Part shown: positions 26,161 through 35,009 of the stretch, piece after piece | How the letters are laid out: each line of letters starts with the position of its first letter | Numbering within the stretch: position 1 is the first letter of the stretch | NCBI RefSeq assembly: GCF_001412595.2 | Contig: NZ_CP012640.2 | Span: 5,084,001-5,148,000, forward strand | Source: Massilia sp. WG5 | Lineage (GTDB): Bacteria; Pseudomonadota; Gammaproteobacteria; Burkholderiales; Burkholderiaceae_D | Reading direction: 5' to 3' | DNA: 64,000 nucleotides | Program-made: the position numbers and the translations under genes | Notes under the pieces: model-generated | Databases searched by the model: none | Seen by the model: only the letters and a program-made list of their open reading frames with translations | Told to the model about the DNA's origin: nothing

Positions 26161-26991
26161 ATGAACACGATCGGATCATTCGGCGCCCTGGCGCTGTCGG
26201 CGCTGCTCGCCGGCACGGTTTCGGCAGCCCAGGCGCGGCAGGCGCCAATGCAGCCGCAAGCCCAGCCGCAGGTGCAGACGCCGGAGCAGACCCGGCAGGC
26301 GCAGGAAGCGCGCGAGCAGGCTGAATCCTTCCTGCGCAGGGAGGAGGGCGCCGCCACCGGGCGCCAGAACCGGAGCACCGACCGGGCCAACCAGGATGCC
26401 GGCGTGGCCGACGAAGCGGCCGGCCACAGCGATGCCGCCCGGCCCGCGCGCAGCACCGACCCGAACGCGGGCGCCGCGCCAAACACCATGCGCCCCGCCG
26501 GCGGCACCCCGGCGCCCAGCTACGGCCCGGTGCTGAACCCGCGCCAGCGCCAGGCCGGCGACCCGGCGCGCAAGGACCCGGCCGAAGTCCGCGACGAAAC
26601 CGACACCCTGACGCGCGAAGCCCAGCCGCGCTCGCAACAATCGTCGCCGCCGCAGCAGCCGCCACCGCAGCAGCAGCCACAGCAAAAGCAGCAGAAGCAG
26701 GCGAAGCAGGCCCGGCGCCGGCATGAAGCCTGGCAGGCGAGCGGACCGCTGGCGCCGCGTCCGCCGGGCGGCGGCGAGCCGGCGGCCATCGGCTACGGCG
26801 CGGTGCCGGTCCCGGCGCCGGCCCAGGCGCCGCAGCCGGTGGTGCCGAGTTCGGCGCCCCTGAATTCCTGCGTCGGCGGCGCCTGCCGCGACGCTGCCGG
26901 CGGCACCTACAACCTGGGCCCGAGCGGCAGCGGCGTCAACCGCAGCGGCCGCCCCTGCACCCGCGTCGGCACGACCGTCCAGTGTTTATAA
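26161..26991 (+). CDS. Secreted Pro/Gln/Ala-rich protein with a C-terminal Cys motif
   Basis: 276 residues. Signal peptide ends near SAAQA (residue 22). Residues 25-210 are low complexity, rich in Pro, Gln, Ala and Arg, with a short poly-Gln/Pro run (PPQQPPPQQQPQQKQQKQ) and no predicted fold. The last 45 residues contain four cysteines in the pattern CVGGAC...GRPC...VQC and end at Leu. This looks like a small disulfide-stabilised module of the kind appended to many secreted proteins. The start has a GAGG-type ribosome site. Function unknown; it stands alone. Confidence 0.7.
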   Translation: MNTIGSFGALALSALLAGTVSAAQARQAPMQPQAQPQVQTPEQTRQAQEAREQAESFLRREEGAATGRQNRSTDRANQDAGVADEAAGHSDAARPARSTDPNAGAAPNTMRPAGGTPAPSYGPVLNPRQRQAGDPARKDPAEVRDETDTLTREAQPRSQQSSPPQQPPPQQQPQQKQQKQAKQARRRHEAWQASGPLAPRPPGGGEPAAIGYGAVPVPAPAQAPQPVVPSSAPLNSCVGGACRDAAGGTYNLGPSGSGVNRSGRPCTRVGTTVQCL

Positions 26992-27033
26992 ACATGGTGT
27001 TTGGCGCCGAAGCTCGCTACAATCCGGGAGTTG

Positions 27034-27049
27034 ACGTTTACGTAAACGT
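27034..27049. promoter_or_regulatory. 16-bp perfect palindrome, LiuR-like operator candidate
   Basis: ACGTTTACGTAAACGT is its own reverse complement and lies 41 bases before the dehydrogenase start, just downstream of a -10-like TACAAT (27018-27023). It resembles the palindromes described for the MerR-family regulator LiuR of branched-chain amino-acid and fatty-acid degradation. That would suit the gene. No regulator gene lies nearby. Confidence 0.45.
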
Positions 27050-27089
27050 TACCTGAGGTCGATTGAGAATTCCTGGAGGAGAGACAGCA

Positions 27090-27857
27090 ATGCAAATTCA
27101 GAACAATGTATTCATCGTGACGGGCGGCGCGTCCGGCCTGGGCGCGGCCACCGCGCGCATGATCGTGGACGCCGGCGGCATGGCCGTGCTGGCCGACGTG
27201 CAGGTAGAGGCTGGCGAGAAACTGGCCGCCGAGCTGGGCGCCGGCAAGGCGCGTTTCGTGAAATGCGACGTCACCTCAGAGGCAGACGGCCTGGCGGTGG
27301 TCGATGCCGCCGCCTCGATGGGCGCCATCCGCGGCCTGATCAACTGCGCCGGCGTGGCGCCGGCCATCAAGACCGTCGGCAAGGACGGCCCGCACCCGCT
27401 CGACGCCTTCCAGCGCGCGATCAACATCAACCTGGTCGGCACCTTCAACATGTGCCGCCTGGCGGCCGACGCGATGGGCAAGCTCGACGCGCTGGAGTAT
27501 GGCGAGCGCGGCGTCATCATCAATACCGCCTCGGTCGCGGCCTTCGACGGCCAGATCGGCCAGGCCGCCTACGGCGCGTCGAAGGCCGGCGTGGCCGGCA
27601 TGACCCTGCCGATGGCGCGCGACCTGTCGCGCAGCGGTGTGCGCGTGATGACCATCGCGCCGGGCATCTTCGAAACCCCGATGCTGATGGGCATGCCCCA
27701 GGAAGTGCGCGATGCGCTGGGCAAGATGGTGCCGTTCCCGCCGCGCCTCGGCATGCCGTCCGAATACGCGCACCTGGCCAAAACCATCATCGAAAACACC
27801 ATGCTCAACGGCGAGACGATCCGCCTGGATGGCGCGATCCGCATGCAGCCAAAATAA
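27090..27857 (+). CDS. SDR-family 3-hydroxyacyl-CoA dehydrogenase (HSD17B10-like)
   Basis: 255-residue short-chain dehydrogenase of the type-II 3-hydroxyacyl-CoA dehydrogenase group. NAD motif [11 protein letters not shown], Asp in LADVQ for NAD preference, NCAGVAPA, catalytic Ser in [10 protein letters not shown], and YGASKAG. The family-specific tail is [10 protein letters not shown], then [17 protein letters not shown] and [15 protein letters not shown]. Members oxidise 3-hydroxyacyl-CoA or 2-methyl-3-hydroxybutyryl-CoA. Which one acts here is not shown, but the LiuR-like palindrome upstream favours isoleucine or fatty-acid breakdown. GGAGGA precedes the ATG. Confidence 0.88.
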   Translation: MQIQNNVFIVTGGASGLGAATARMIVDAGGMAVLADVQVEAGEKLAAELGAGKARFVKCDVTSEADGLAVVDAAASMGAIRGLINCAGVAPAIKTVGKDGPHPLDAFQRAININLVGTFNMCRLAADAMGKLDALEYGERGVIINTASVAAFDGQIGQAAYGASKAGVAGMTLPMARDLSRSGVRVMTIAPGIFETPMLMGMPQEVRDALGKMVPFPPRLGMPSEYAHLAKTIIENTMLNGETIRLDGAIRMQPK

Positions 27858-27975
27858 TGGGCTGAAATCAGGTTTCGTGAGCAACTTGCTCATTTGATGT
27901 AGGATGCTCCGTGATATCGGGCGTGCAGGTCGGTAACAACGATGGCTGCACGCCCTGTTTTTTTCCGGAGATCCG

Positions 27976-29763
27976 ATGAAGTTGACACTGCCGTTTTCCC
28001 TTTCCCTGCTTGCGGCCGTCCTGGCCGCCGCACAAGTCCCCGTCTTCGCCCAGGATGTCCTCCAGAAGGCGCCCGAAGCCGCCACCGGCTACACGGAAAA
28101 GGCCGGCTGGGCCGCCCGCAAGTACATGGTGGCGGCCGCCAATCCGCTGGCGGTCGAAGCGGGTTACGAGATGCTGAAGCAGGGCGGCACTGCGATCGAC
28201 GCCGGCATCGCGACCCAGCTGGTGCTGACCCTGGTCGAGCCGCAATCGTCCGGCATCGGCGGCGGCGCCTTCCTGATGTACTACGACGGCAAGAAGGTGC
28301 AGGCCTTCGACGGCCGCGAGACCGCGCCCTCGAAAGCCGACGAGCACCTGTTCCAGCACCCGGACGGCAGCCCGCTGTCGCGCACCGAGGGCATCGTCGG
28401 CGGCCGTTCGACCGGCGCGCCGGGCGTGCTGCGCATGCTGGAACTGGCGCACCGCCAGCACGGCAAGCTGCCCTGGAAGACCCTGTTCGGGCCGGCGATC
28501 CGCCTGTCCGAGAACGGCTTCGCGGTCAGCCCGCGCCTGAACGGCCTGCTGGCCTGGGACCCCTACATCCGCAGGGACCCGACCGCACGCGCCTACTTCT
28601 ATGGACCGGACGGCAAGCCCTGGCCGGTCGGCCACATCCTGAAGAACCCGGCGCTGGCGCGCACCCTGCGCGAAATCGCCGAGGGCGGCGCCGACGTCTT
28701 CTACACCGGCCACATCGCGCGCGACATCGAAGCCAAGGTCAAGGGCCACCCGACCAATCCGGGCCTCCTGAGCGCCGCCGACATCGCCGCCTACCAGGCC
28801 AAGCAGCGCGATCCGGTCTGCAACGATTACCGTGCCTGGACCGTGTGCGGAATGCCGCCGCCGTCCTCGGGCGGCATCGCGGTGGCCCAGATGCTGGGCA
28901 TGTTCGAGACCCGCGACATGAAGGCGCTGGCGCCGACCAACGGCATCCCGAATGCGGATGCGGTGCACGTGTTCTCGGAAGTCGGGCGCCTGGCCTATGC
29001 CGACCGCGACCGCTACGCCGCCGACACCGACTTCGTGCCGCTGCCCGGCCGCGGCATCCCGGCCCTGCTGGACAAGGACTACCTCGGCAAGCGCGCCGGC
29101 CTGATCGGGCCGCGCTCGATGGGCAAGGCCGAGGCCGGTCACCCGCCGGGCGTCGAGACCGCCTGGAACTGGGGCCAGGACAATTCGATCGAAGCCCATT
29201 CGACCTCGCACATCGTGGCCGTCGACGGCTACGGCGCCGGCCTGTCGATGACCACCAGCGTCGAAGATGCCTTCGGCTCGCGCCAGATGGTCGACGGTTT
29301 CATCCTGAACAACCAGCTGACCGACTTCTCCTTCGATTCGCGCGACGCCAATGGCCCGGTCGCCAACCGCGTCGAGGCAGGCAAGCGTCCGCGCAGCGCG
29401 ATGAGCCCGACCATCGTGTTCGACAAGAAGAGCGGCCGCTTCGTCGAGGCGATCGGTTCGCCGGGCGGCCCCTTGATCATCAACTACGTGGCAAAAGTCC
29501 TGGTCGGCACCCTCGACTGGGGCTTGAACATGCAGCAGGCGATCGCGCTGCCGAACTTCGGCAGCCGCAACGGACCGACCGAGCTGGAAGCGGGGCGTTT
29601 CCCGCAATCGGAAATCGAGCAACTGAAGGCGCGCGGCCACGCGATCCGCATCGGCGAGCAGAATTCCGGCCTGCACGGCATCGAGCGCATGGACATCCAC
29701 GGCGTGCCGCTGTGGTTCGGCGGCGCCGATCCGCGTCGCGAAGGTGTGGCAAAAGGCGACTAA
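27976..29763 (+). CDS. ggt: Gamma-glutamyltransferase
   Basis: 595-residue periplasmic enzyme that hydrolyses or transfers the gamma-glutamyl group of glutathione. Signal peptide ends near VFAQ (residue 26). Large-subunit motifs: EPQSSGIGGGAFL, FDGRETAP. The proenzyme is expected to self-cleave before Thr410 (HSTSHIVAVD), which becomes the nucleophile of the small subunit. The oxyanion region GGPLIINYV and C-terminal HGIERMDIHG are present. Standard length. It stands between an SDR gene and a hybrid kinase without sign of shared transcription. Confidence 0.93.
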   Translation: MKLTLPFSLSLLAAVLAAAQVPVFAQDVLQKAPEAATGYTEKAGWAARKYMVAAANPLAVEAGYEMLKQGGTAIDAGIATQLVLTLVEPQSSGIGGGAFLMYYDGKKVQAFDGRETAPSKADEHLFQHPDGSPLSRTEGIVGGRSTGAPGVLRMLELAHRQHGKLPWKTLFGPAIRLSENGFAVSPRLNGLLAWDPYIRRDPTARAYFYGPDGKPWPVGHILKNPALARTLREIAEGGADVFYTGHIARDIEAKVKGHPTNPGLLSAADIAAYQAKQRDPVCNDYRAWTVCGMPPPSSGGIAVAQMLGMFETRDMKALAPTNGIPNADAVHVFSEVGRLAYADRDRYAADTDFVPLPGRGIPALLDKDYLGKRAGLIGPRSMGKAEAGHPPGVETAWNWGQDNSIEAHSTSHIVAVDGYGAGLSMTTSVEDAFGSRQMVDGFILNNQLTDFSFDSRDANGPVANRVEAGKRPRSAMSPTIVFDKKSGRFVEAIGSPGGPLIINYVAKVLVGTLDWGLNMQQAIALPNFGSRNGPTELEAGRFPQSEIEQLKARGHAIRIGEQNSGLHGIERMDIHGVPLWFGGADPRREGVAKGD

Positions 29764-29856
29764 AACGATAGCAAAAGTGTATTTATTCCACATGGGAAGG
29801 GCAGACTTTGCTACCCTTGCCTTGTGGATATTAAACATGACTTAGCCAGGCGCCCA

Positions 29857-32800
29857 ATGCGGCGCCTGTGGGCGTTTCTGATGCTGTCGCTGTTGCTGGC
29901 GCTGGCCTGCCTGCCCGGCGGGCCGGCGGCGGCGGCGCCGACCCCGACCCTGCGCTTCGAACACCTGTCGGTGGAGGACGGCCTGGCCCAGGAGTCGGTG
30001 CTGGCGATCGTCCAGGACCTCGACGGCTTCATGTGGTTCGGCACCCAGTCGGGCCTGTCGCGCTACGACGGTTACCGCTTCACCAATTACCGCAACGTGG
30101 TCGGCGATCCGCAGTCGCTGGTCAACAACTGGGTGCGCGTGCTCCACGTCGACCGCAAGGGCCGGCTGTGGATCGGCACCGACGGCGGCCTCGCCCTCTA
30201 CCATCCGGAGAGCGGCAGCTTCTCGAATTTCCAGCCCGACGAGCCGGCCAAGCGCGGCAACGGCAACCGCCACATCAGCGCCATCGCCGACGACGGCAAG
30301 GAAGGCCTGTGGCTGGCCACCGGCGACGGCCTGCAGCACTTCGACATTGCCAGTGGACGCTTCGCCACCTGGCACCACGTGCCGGGCGTGGCGGACAGCC
30401 TGGCCTCCGACAAGCTGTCCTCGCTGGCGCTGGACGCCAGGGGCCGGCTGTGGATCGGCACCTGGAACGGCCTGGACAGCCTCGACGCCGACCTGATGCG
30501 CTTCACCCACCACCGTTCTCCCCAGGGCGGCAAGTTCGATGTGATCCAGAGCCTGCTGCTCGACGCCAGCCAGCGCCTGTGGATCGGCAGCATGGGCGGG
30601 CTGGAGCGCCGCGACCACGGCGGCGCCGACGCCCCGGTCTCCTTCGACGCGGCGGACGGCATGCCGCCGGGCGAGATCGGCACGCTGTACCAGGACGCCC
30701 AGCGCCAGGTCTGGGTCGGCACCCACGACCGCGGCCTGTACCGCTGGATGCCGGCGGCCGGGCGCTTCGAGCACCATCCGCACCGCATCACCGACAATTT
30801 CAGTCTCGGCGACAACCAGGTCTCGGCGCTGTACGGCGACCGCGTCGGCACCTTCTGGGCCGGCACCTGGTACGGCGGCGTGTCGCGCGCCGATCTCGGC
30901 GGCGGCGGCTTCGCGCGCATCGTGCGCGGCCCCGACCTGCCGATCACCCTGAACGACAACAAGGTGCGCGGCATCGCCTGGGATGGCGCCGGCAAGCTGT
31001 GGCTGGCCACTAACGGCGGCCTGCACCATTTCGATCCGTCGACCCGGGAGGAAAAAACCTGGCGCCTGGCCGCGGGCGATGCCGCGACCTCGGGCGATGC
31101 GATGGCGACCGCGGTCGCGACGGATCACGACGGCTCCCTGTGGATCGGGGTCCGCAACGGCCTGCTCCACCTGGATCCGAAGAGCGGACGCCTGACGCGG
31201 CGGGTGCTGGTGCAGGGCGACGTCGATGCGAATTTCGTGCGCAACCTGATGGTGGCGCGCGACGGCAATCTGTGGATCGCCAGCCGCGGCGGCCTGCACC
31301 AGCTGGACCCGAAGACCGGCAAGCTGACCACTTACCAGCACGACCCGGCGGTGGGCGCCAGCCTGGCCGACAACGTGGTGCGGCCGATGCTGGAAGACCG
31401 CCAGGGCCGGCTGTGGATCGGCACCTTCGACGGCCTCGACCTGCTCGACCGCGCGACCGGCAGGTTCCGCCACTTCCGCCACGACCCGAACGACGCCACC
31501 AGCCTCAGCCACGACGAAGTCCACTACCTGATGGAAGACCGGCGCGGTGTCCTGTGGGTCGGCACCGCGGTCGGCCTGAACAAGATGATGGTGGGCAGCG
31601 ACGGCACCCCGCGCTTCCAGCGCTACACCAGCCACGACGGCATGAGCGACGACGCGGTGGCGGCGATGCTGGAAGACCAGGACGGCCAGATCTGGGTCAG
31701 CACCTCCAGCAATATCGCGCGCCTCGACCCCGTCAGCGGCAGCTGGCGCAACTACGACGCCGCCGACGGCACCATCGAGGGTGCGTATTTCGACGCCTCG
31801 GCGCTGCGCGCGCCCGACGGCACCCTTTACTTCGGCGGCAACAACGGCATCACCGCCTTCCACCCGCGCGCGCTGCACGACAACCTGATCGCGCCGCGCG
31901 CCGTGATCACCGGCCTGCAGATCTTCGGCGAGCCGGTGCAGAAGCGCCATCCGGGCCTGGTGAGCTGGCCGATCGAGCGCGCCGGCGGGATCACGCTGCC
32001 GGCCTCGGATTCCGTGTTCTCGCTGGAGTTCTCGGCGCTGCACTTCGCGGCGCCGCTGCGCAACCGCTTCGCCTACCGCCTGGCCGGCTTCGACCAGGAC
32101 TGGATCTCCGCCGACGCCAACAAGCGCTTCGCCACCTACACCAACCTCGATCCGGGCACCTATGTGTTCCAGGTGCGCGCCGCCAACAAGGACGGGGTCT
32201 GGAGCGACGCCCCGGCCAGCTTCGAGATCACGGTGCTGCCGCCGTACTGGAAGACCTGGTGGTTCCGCGGCCTGGTCGTACTGCTGGTGGCCGGGATCGG
32301 CTACGGAACCTTCCGCATCCGCGTCGGCGGGCTGCGGCGCCAGAAGGAACTGCTCGAACACCAGGTCAGTGCGCGCACCGAGCGCATCGAGCAGCAGAAC
32401 CGCCTGCTCGAGCACCAGACCGCCGAGCTGCGCGAGCAGCAGCGCCAGGTGCGCCGCCGTACCGACGAGCTGGCGCGCGCCAACGGCGCCCTGCAGGAAA
32501 ACGAAGAGCGCCTGTACCTGGCCAAGCAGCGCGCCGAGGACGCCACGCGCCAGAAGTCCGAGTTCCTGGCGAACATGAGCCACGAGATGCGCACGCCGCT
32601 GGCCGGCGTGATCGGCATGCTCGGCTTCGCCCTGCGCGACGCCCAGCTGCGCGACTCGACCCGCGAGCAGATCCTGCGCGGCCAGGCCAACGCCCAGTCG
32701 CTGCTGGCGATCATCAACGACCTGCTGGACTTCTCGAAGATCGAGGCCGGCAAGCTGACCATCGAGAACATCGACTTCGCCCTCGACGAAGCCATCGGCC

Positions 32801-34146
32801 ACGTGGTGACGCTGTTCGAGGAGCAGGCCGGTGCGCACAGCGTCGGCTTCGCGGTCCACCTGGACCCGGACCTGCCGCGCTTCGTGGTGGGCGACCCGAC
32901 CCGCCTGCGCCAGATCCTGGTCAACCTGGTCGGCAACGCCTTCAAGTTCACCGAGACCGGCACCGTCAGTGTGCGCGTCGAACGCCGGCCCGACGACCAG
33001 GTCGACGTCCAGAAGCGCAATATGATCCGCTTCTCGGTCGAGGACACCGGCATCGGCATCGAGCCGGACGCGCTGCCGCGCCTGTTCCAGAAATTCGAGC
33101 AGGCCGACGCCAGCACCACGCGGCGCTACGGCGGCACCGGGCTGGGACTGGCGATCTGCCGCCAGCTGGTCGAGCTGATGGGCGGCGCGATCGGCGCGGC
33201 CAGCACGCCGGGGCAGGGGTCGACCTTCAGTTTCCTGCTGCCGCTGGCCGACGGCGTGCAGCCGCCGGTGGTGGCGCAGGTGCCGCGCGAGCCGCACACC
33301 CACCGCCTGCGCGTGCTGTGCGCCGAAGACTACCCGACCAACCAGATCATCGTGCGCATGATGCTGGAAGACCTGGGCCACCAGGTCGACGTGGTCGAGA
33401 ACGGCCAGCTCGCGGTGGCCGCCTGCGCGCGCGCCCGCTACGACCTGATCCTGATGGACGGCCGCATGCCGGAGATGGACGGCGCCACCGCCACCCGCCT
33501 GATCCGCGCCGGCGGGCCGCTCGAGGCGCCGGTGCTGGACCAGCACCTGATGATCGTTGCGCTCACGGCCAACGCCAGCGAGGAAGACCGCTCGCGCTAC
33601 CTGGCCTGCGGCATGGACGCCTTCCTCACCAAGCCGATCGAAGAGGTCCAGCTGCACTTCCACCTGAGCCGCGCGATCGAGCGCCAGCTGCAGCGCGGCG
33701 TCGAACTGCAGCCGATGGCGCCGCTCGCGCCGCACGACCCGGCCGCCACCCCCAGCACGGCGGAGCTGGACGCCATGTTCGGCGTGTCCACGGGCGCGCA
33801 GGGCGAGCCGCAGACGCAGCCGCAGCCGGTGCAGGCGCCAGGCTACGGCCCGAAATACGGCCGCCGCGCCAGCGACCTGCAGGGCAAGATGCGCGCCGCC
33901 TTCGCCGCCGACCTGCCGCGCCGCCGCAGCGAGCTCGACGCGGCCCTGGAAGCCGGCGATCCGGAAGCCTGCGGCCGCCTGCTGCACGGCATGCGCGGCA
34001 GCGCCGGCTACCTGGGCGAGGCCGAACTGCACCAGCTGTGCACCGAGCTCGAGCGCGATGCCGACGGCGGCCGCCTGGAGCGCGTGCGGGCCCGCCTGCC
34101 GGACCTGCTGGGCCTGCTGGCACGTTTCGAAGAAACCACGGCTTGA
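29857..34146 (+). CDS. Hybrid sensor kinase with two-component propeller, receiver and HPt
   Basis: 1429 residues. Signal or anchor at residues 1-28, then about a dozen propeller repeats with the recurring LWIGT or VWVGT motif (residues 40-690) and a Y_Y_Y domain. A membrane helix lies near 802-822, a coiled coil at 830-890, and a HisKA domain with His909 in MSHEMRTPLAGV. The ATPase domain shows LVNLVGNAFKFTE and GTGLGLAICRQLV. A receiver has Asp1201 in LMDGRMPEMDG, and the C-terminal HPt has His1377 in LLHGMRGSAG. A full phosphorelay in one protein, lacking only the output. The start at 29857 is preferred over a GTG at 29824 because it opens the hydrophobic leader. Confidence 0.9.
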   Translation: MRRLWAFLMLSLLLALACLPGGPAAAAPTPTLRFEHLSVEDGLAQESVLAIVQDLDGFMWFGTQSGLSRYDGYRFTNYRNVVGDPQSLVNNWVRVLHVDRKGRLWIGTDGGLALYHPESGSFSNFQPDEPAKRGNGNRHISAIADDGKEGLWLATGDGLQHFDIASGRFATWHHVPGVADSLASDKLSSLALDARGRLWIGTWNGLDSLDADLMRFTHHRSPQGGKFDVIQSLLLDASQRLWIGSMGGLERRDHGGADAPVSFDAADGMPPGEIGTLYQDAQRQVWVGTHDRGLYRWMPAAGRFEHHPHRITDNFSLGDNQVSALYGDRVGTFWAGTWYGGVSRADLGGGGFARIVRGPDLPITLNDNKVRGIAWDGAGKLWLATNGGLHHFDPSTREEKTWRLAAGDAATSGDAMATAVATDHDGSLWIGVRNGLLHLDPKSGRLTRRVLVQGDVDANFVRNLMVARDGNLWIASRGGLHQLDPKTGKLTTYQHDPAVGASLADNVVRPMLEDRQGRLWIGTFDGLDLLDRATGRFRHFRHDPNDATSLSHDEVHYLMEDRRGVLWVGTAVGLNKMMVGSDGTPRFQRYTSHDGMSDDAVAAMLEDQDGQIWVSTSSNIARLDPVSGSWRNYDAADGTIEGAYFDASALRAPDGTLYFGGNNGITAFHPRALHDNLIAPRAVITGLQIFGEPVQKRHPGLVSWPIERAGGITLPASDSVFSLEFSALHFAAPLRNRFAYRLAGFDQDWISADANKRFATYTNLDPGTYVFQVRAANKDGVWSDAPASFEITVLPPYWKTWWFRGLVVLLVAGIGYGTFRIRVGGLRRQKELLEHQVSARTERIEQQNRLLEHQTAELREQQRQVRRRTDELARANGALQENEERLYLAKQRAEDATRQKSEFLANMSHEMRTPLAGVIGMLGFALRDAQLRDSTREQILRGQANAQSLLAIINDLLDFSKIEAGKLTIENIDFALDEAIGHVVTLFEEQAGAHSVGFAVHLDPDLPRFVVGDPTRLRQILVNLVGNAFKFTETGTVSVRVERRPDDQVDVQKRNMIRFSVEDTGIGIEPDALPRLFQKFEQADASTTRRYGGTGLGLAICRQLVELMGGAIGAASTPGQGSTFSFLLPLADGVQPPVVAQVPREPHTHRLRVLCAEDYPTNQIIVRMMLEDLGHQVDVVENGQLAVAACARARYDLILMDGRMPEMDGATATRLIRAGGPLEAPVLDQHLMIVALTANASEEDRSRYLACGMDAFLTKPIEEVQLHFHLSRAIERQLQRGVELQPMAPLAPHDPAATPSTAELDAMFGVSTGAQGEPQTQPQPVQAPGYGPKYGRRASDLQGKMRAAFAADLPRRRSELDAALEAGDPEACGRLLHGMRGSAGYLGEAELHQLCTELERDADGGRLERVRARLPDLLGLLARFEETTA

Positions 34147-34210
34147 ATCGTGCGCCCTCCAGCCATATGTATAATTTGCTTCACAACAACACTGTGAAGG
34201 CGGAGGCGCG

Positions 34211-34933
34211 ATGAAGGTCCTGGTGGTCGACGACGACGTGGTGTCGCGCATGATGCTGATGCACATGATCGACAGCACCGGCAGCTACGACGTGCTGGAA
34301 GCCGAGGACGGCGAGGACGCCTGGCGCCAGCTCGATGCCGGCGCCCGTCCGGCGATGCTGTTCTGCGACCTGCGCATGCCGCGCCTGTCCGGCATGGAGC
34401 TGCTGGCGCGGGCCAAGGCCGACGAACGCTTCGCCGGCCTGCCTTTCGTGCTGGTCTCGGCGGCCGCCGACGGCGCCACCATGGAACAGGCGCTCGGCCT
34501 GGGCGCGGCCGGCTACATCGTCAAGCCTTTCGACTGCGGCAAGGTGCGCGATTACCTGTTCAGCCTGGCCAGGGGTGGCGACGGGTCGAACGAGGGCCGG
34601 GACGAGAGCCCGGACGCGACCATGCGCCGGCTCGGCATCGACGCCGCCCGCCTGCTGCTCTACCTGGGCGGTCTGCAGCGCCAGCTGGCGGGCGCCGGCG
34701 CCGATATCGAGCGCCTGCTGGGCGCCGGCCAGATGGAGGCCGCCCGCGCCCAGCTCGAACGCCTGGCCGAAGGCTGCCGCACGCTCGGCCTGATGCAGGC
34801 TGCCGCGGCGCTCGAGACCCGGGCCGCCCTGCCGCTGGCGGCTGTCGGCGCCGAGCTTGAGCTCGAGCTCGAGGCCGCCTGCGCTGCGGTCCTGCGCCGG
34901 ACCGACGCGGCGCGCCGGCTGGCGCCCCTGTAA
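34211..34933 (+). CDS. Stand-alone response regulator without DNA-binding output
   Basis: 240 residues. Receiver domain at residues 1-120: VVDDDVVSR, phospho-acceptor Asp53 in LFCDLRMPRLSG, and Lys in YIVKPFDCG. The C-terminal 110 residues are helical and rich in Ala, Leu, Arg and Glu. They show no helix-turn-helix, GGDEF or HD motif, so this part may be a protein-protein or HPt-like helical module, but no HPt His motif is visible. It lies 64 bases after the propeller hybrid kinase and before another hybrid kinase. It may take phosphate from either. Confidence 0.85.
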   Translation: MKVLVVDDDVVSRMMLMHMIDSTGSYDVLEAEDGEDAWRQLDAGARPAMLFCDLRMPRLSGMELLARAKADERFAGLPFVLVSAAADGATMEQALGLGAAGYIVKPFDCGKVRDYLFSLARGGDGSNEGRDESPDATMRRLGIDAARLLLYLGGLQRQLAGAGADIERLLGAGQMEAARAQLERLAEGCRTLGLMQAAAALETRAALPLAAVGAELELELEAACAAVLRRTDAARRLAPL

Positions 34934-35009
34934 GGCGCGTCACCGCACAGAGTGGGCCGACGGGCTGTGCCAATTGCGCGCCGCCCGGCAAATGTTTCTC
35001 ATTACAATA

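Noticed and set aside
29842..34278. A 1478-codon open frame on the minus strand
   Set aside because: It is antisense to the propeller hybrid kinase, has no domain and shows the His/Arg/Ala-rich composition typical of mirror frames in high-GC genes.
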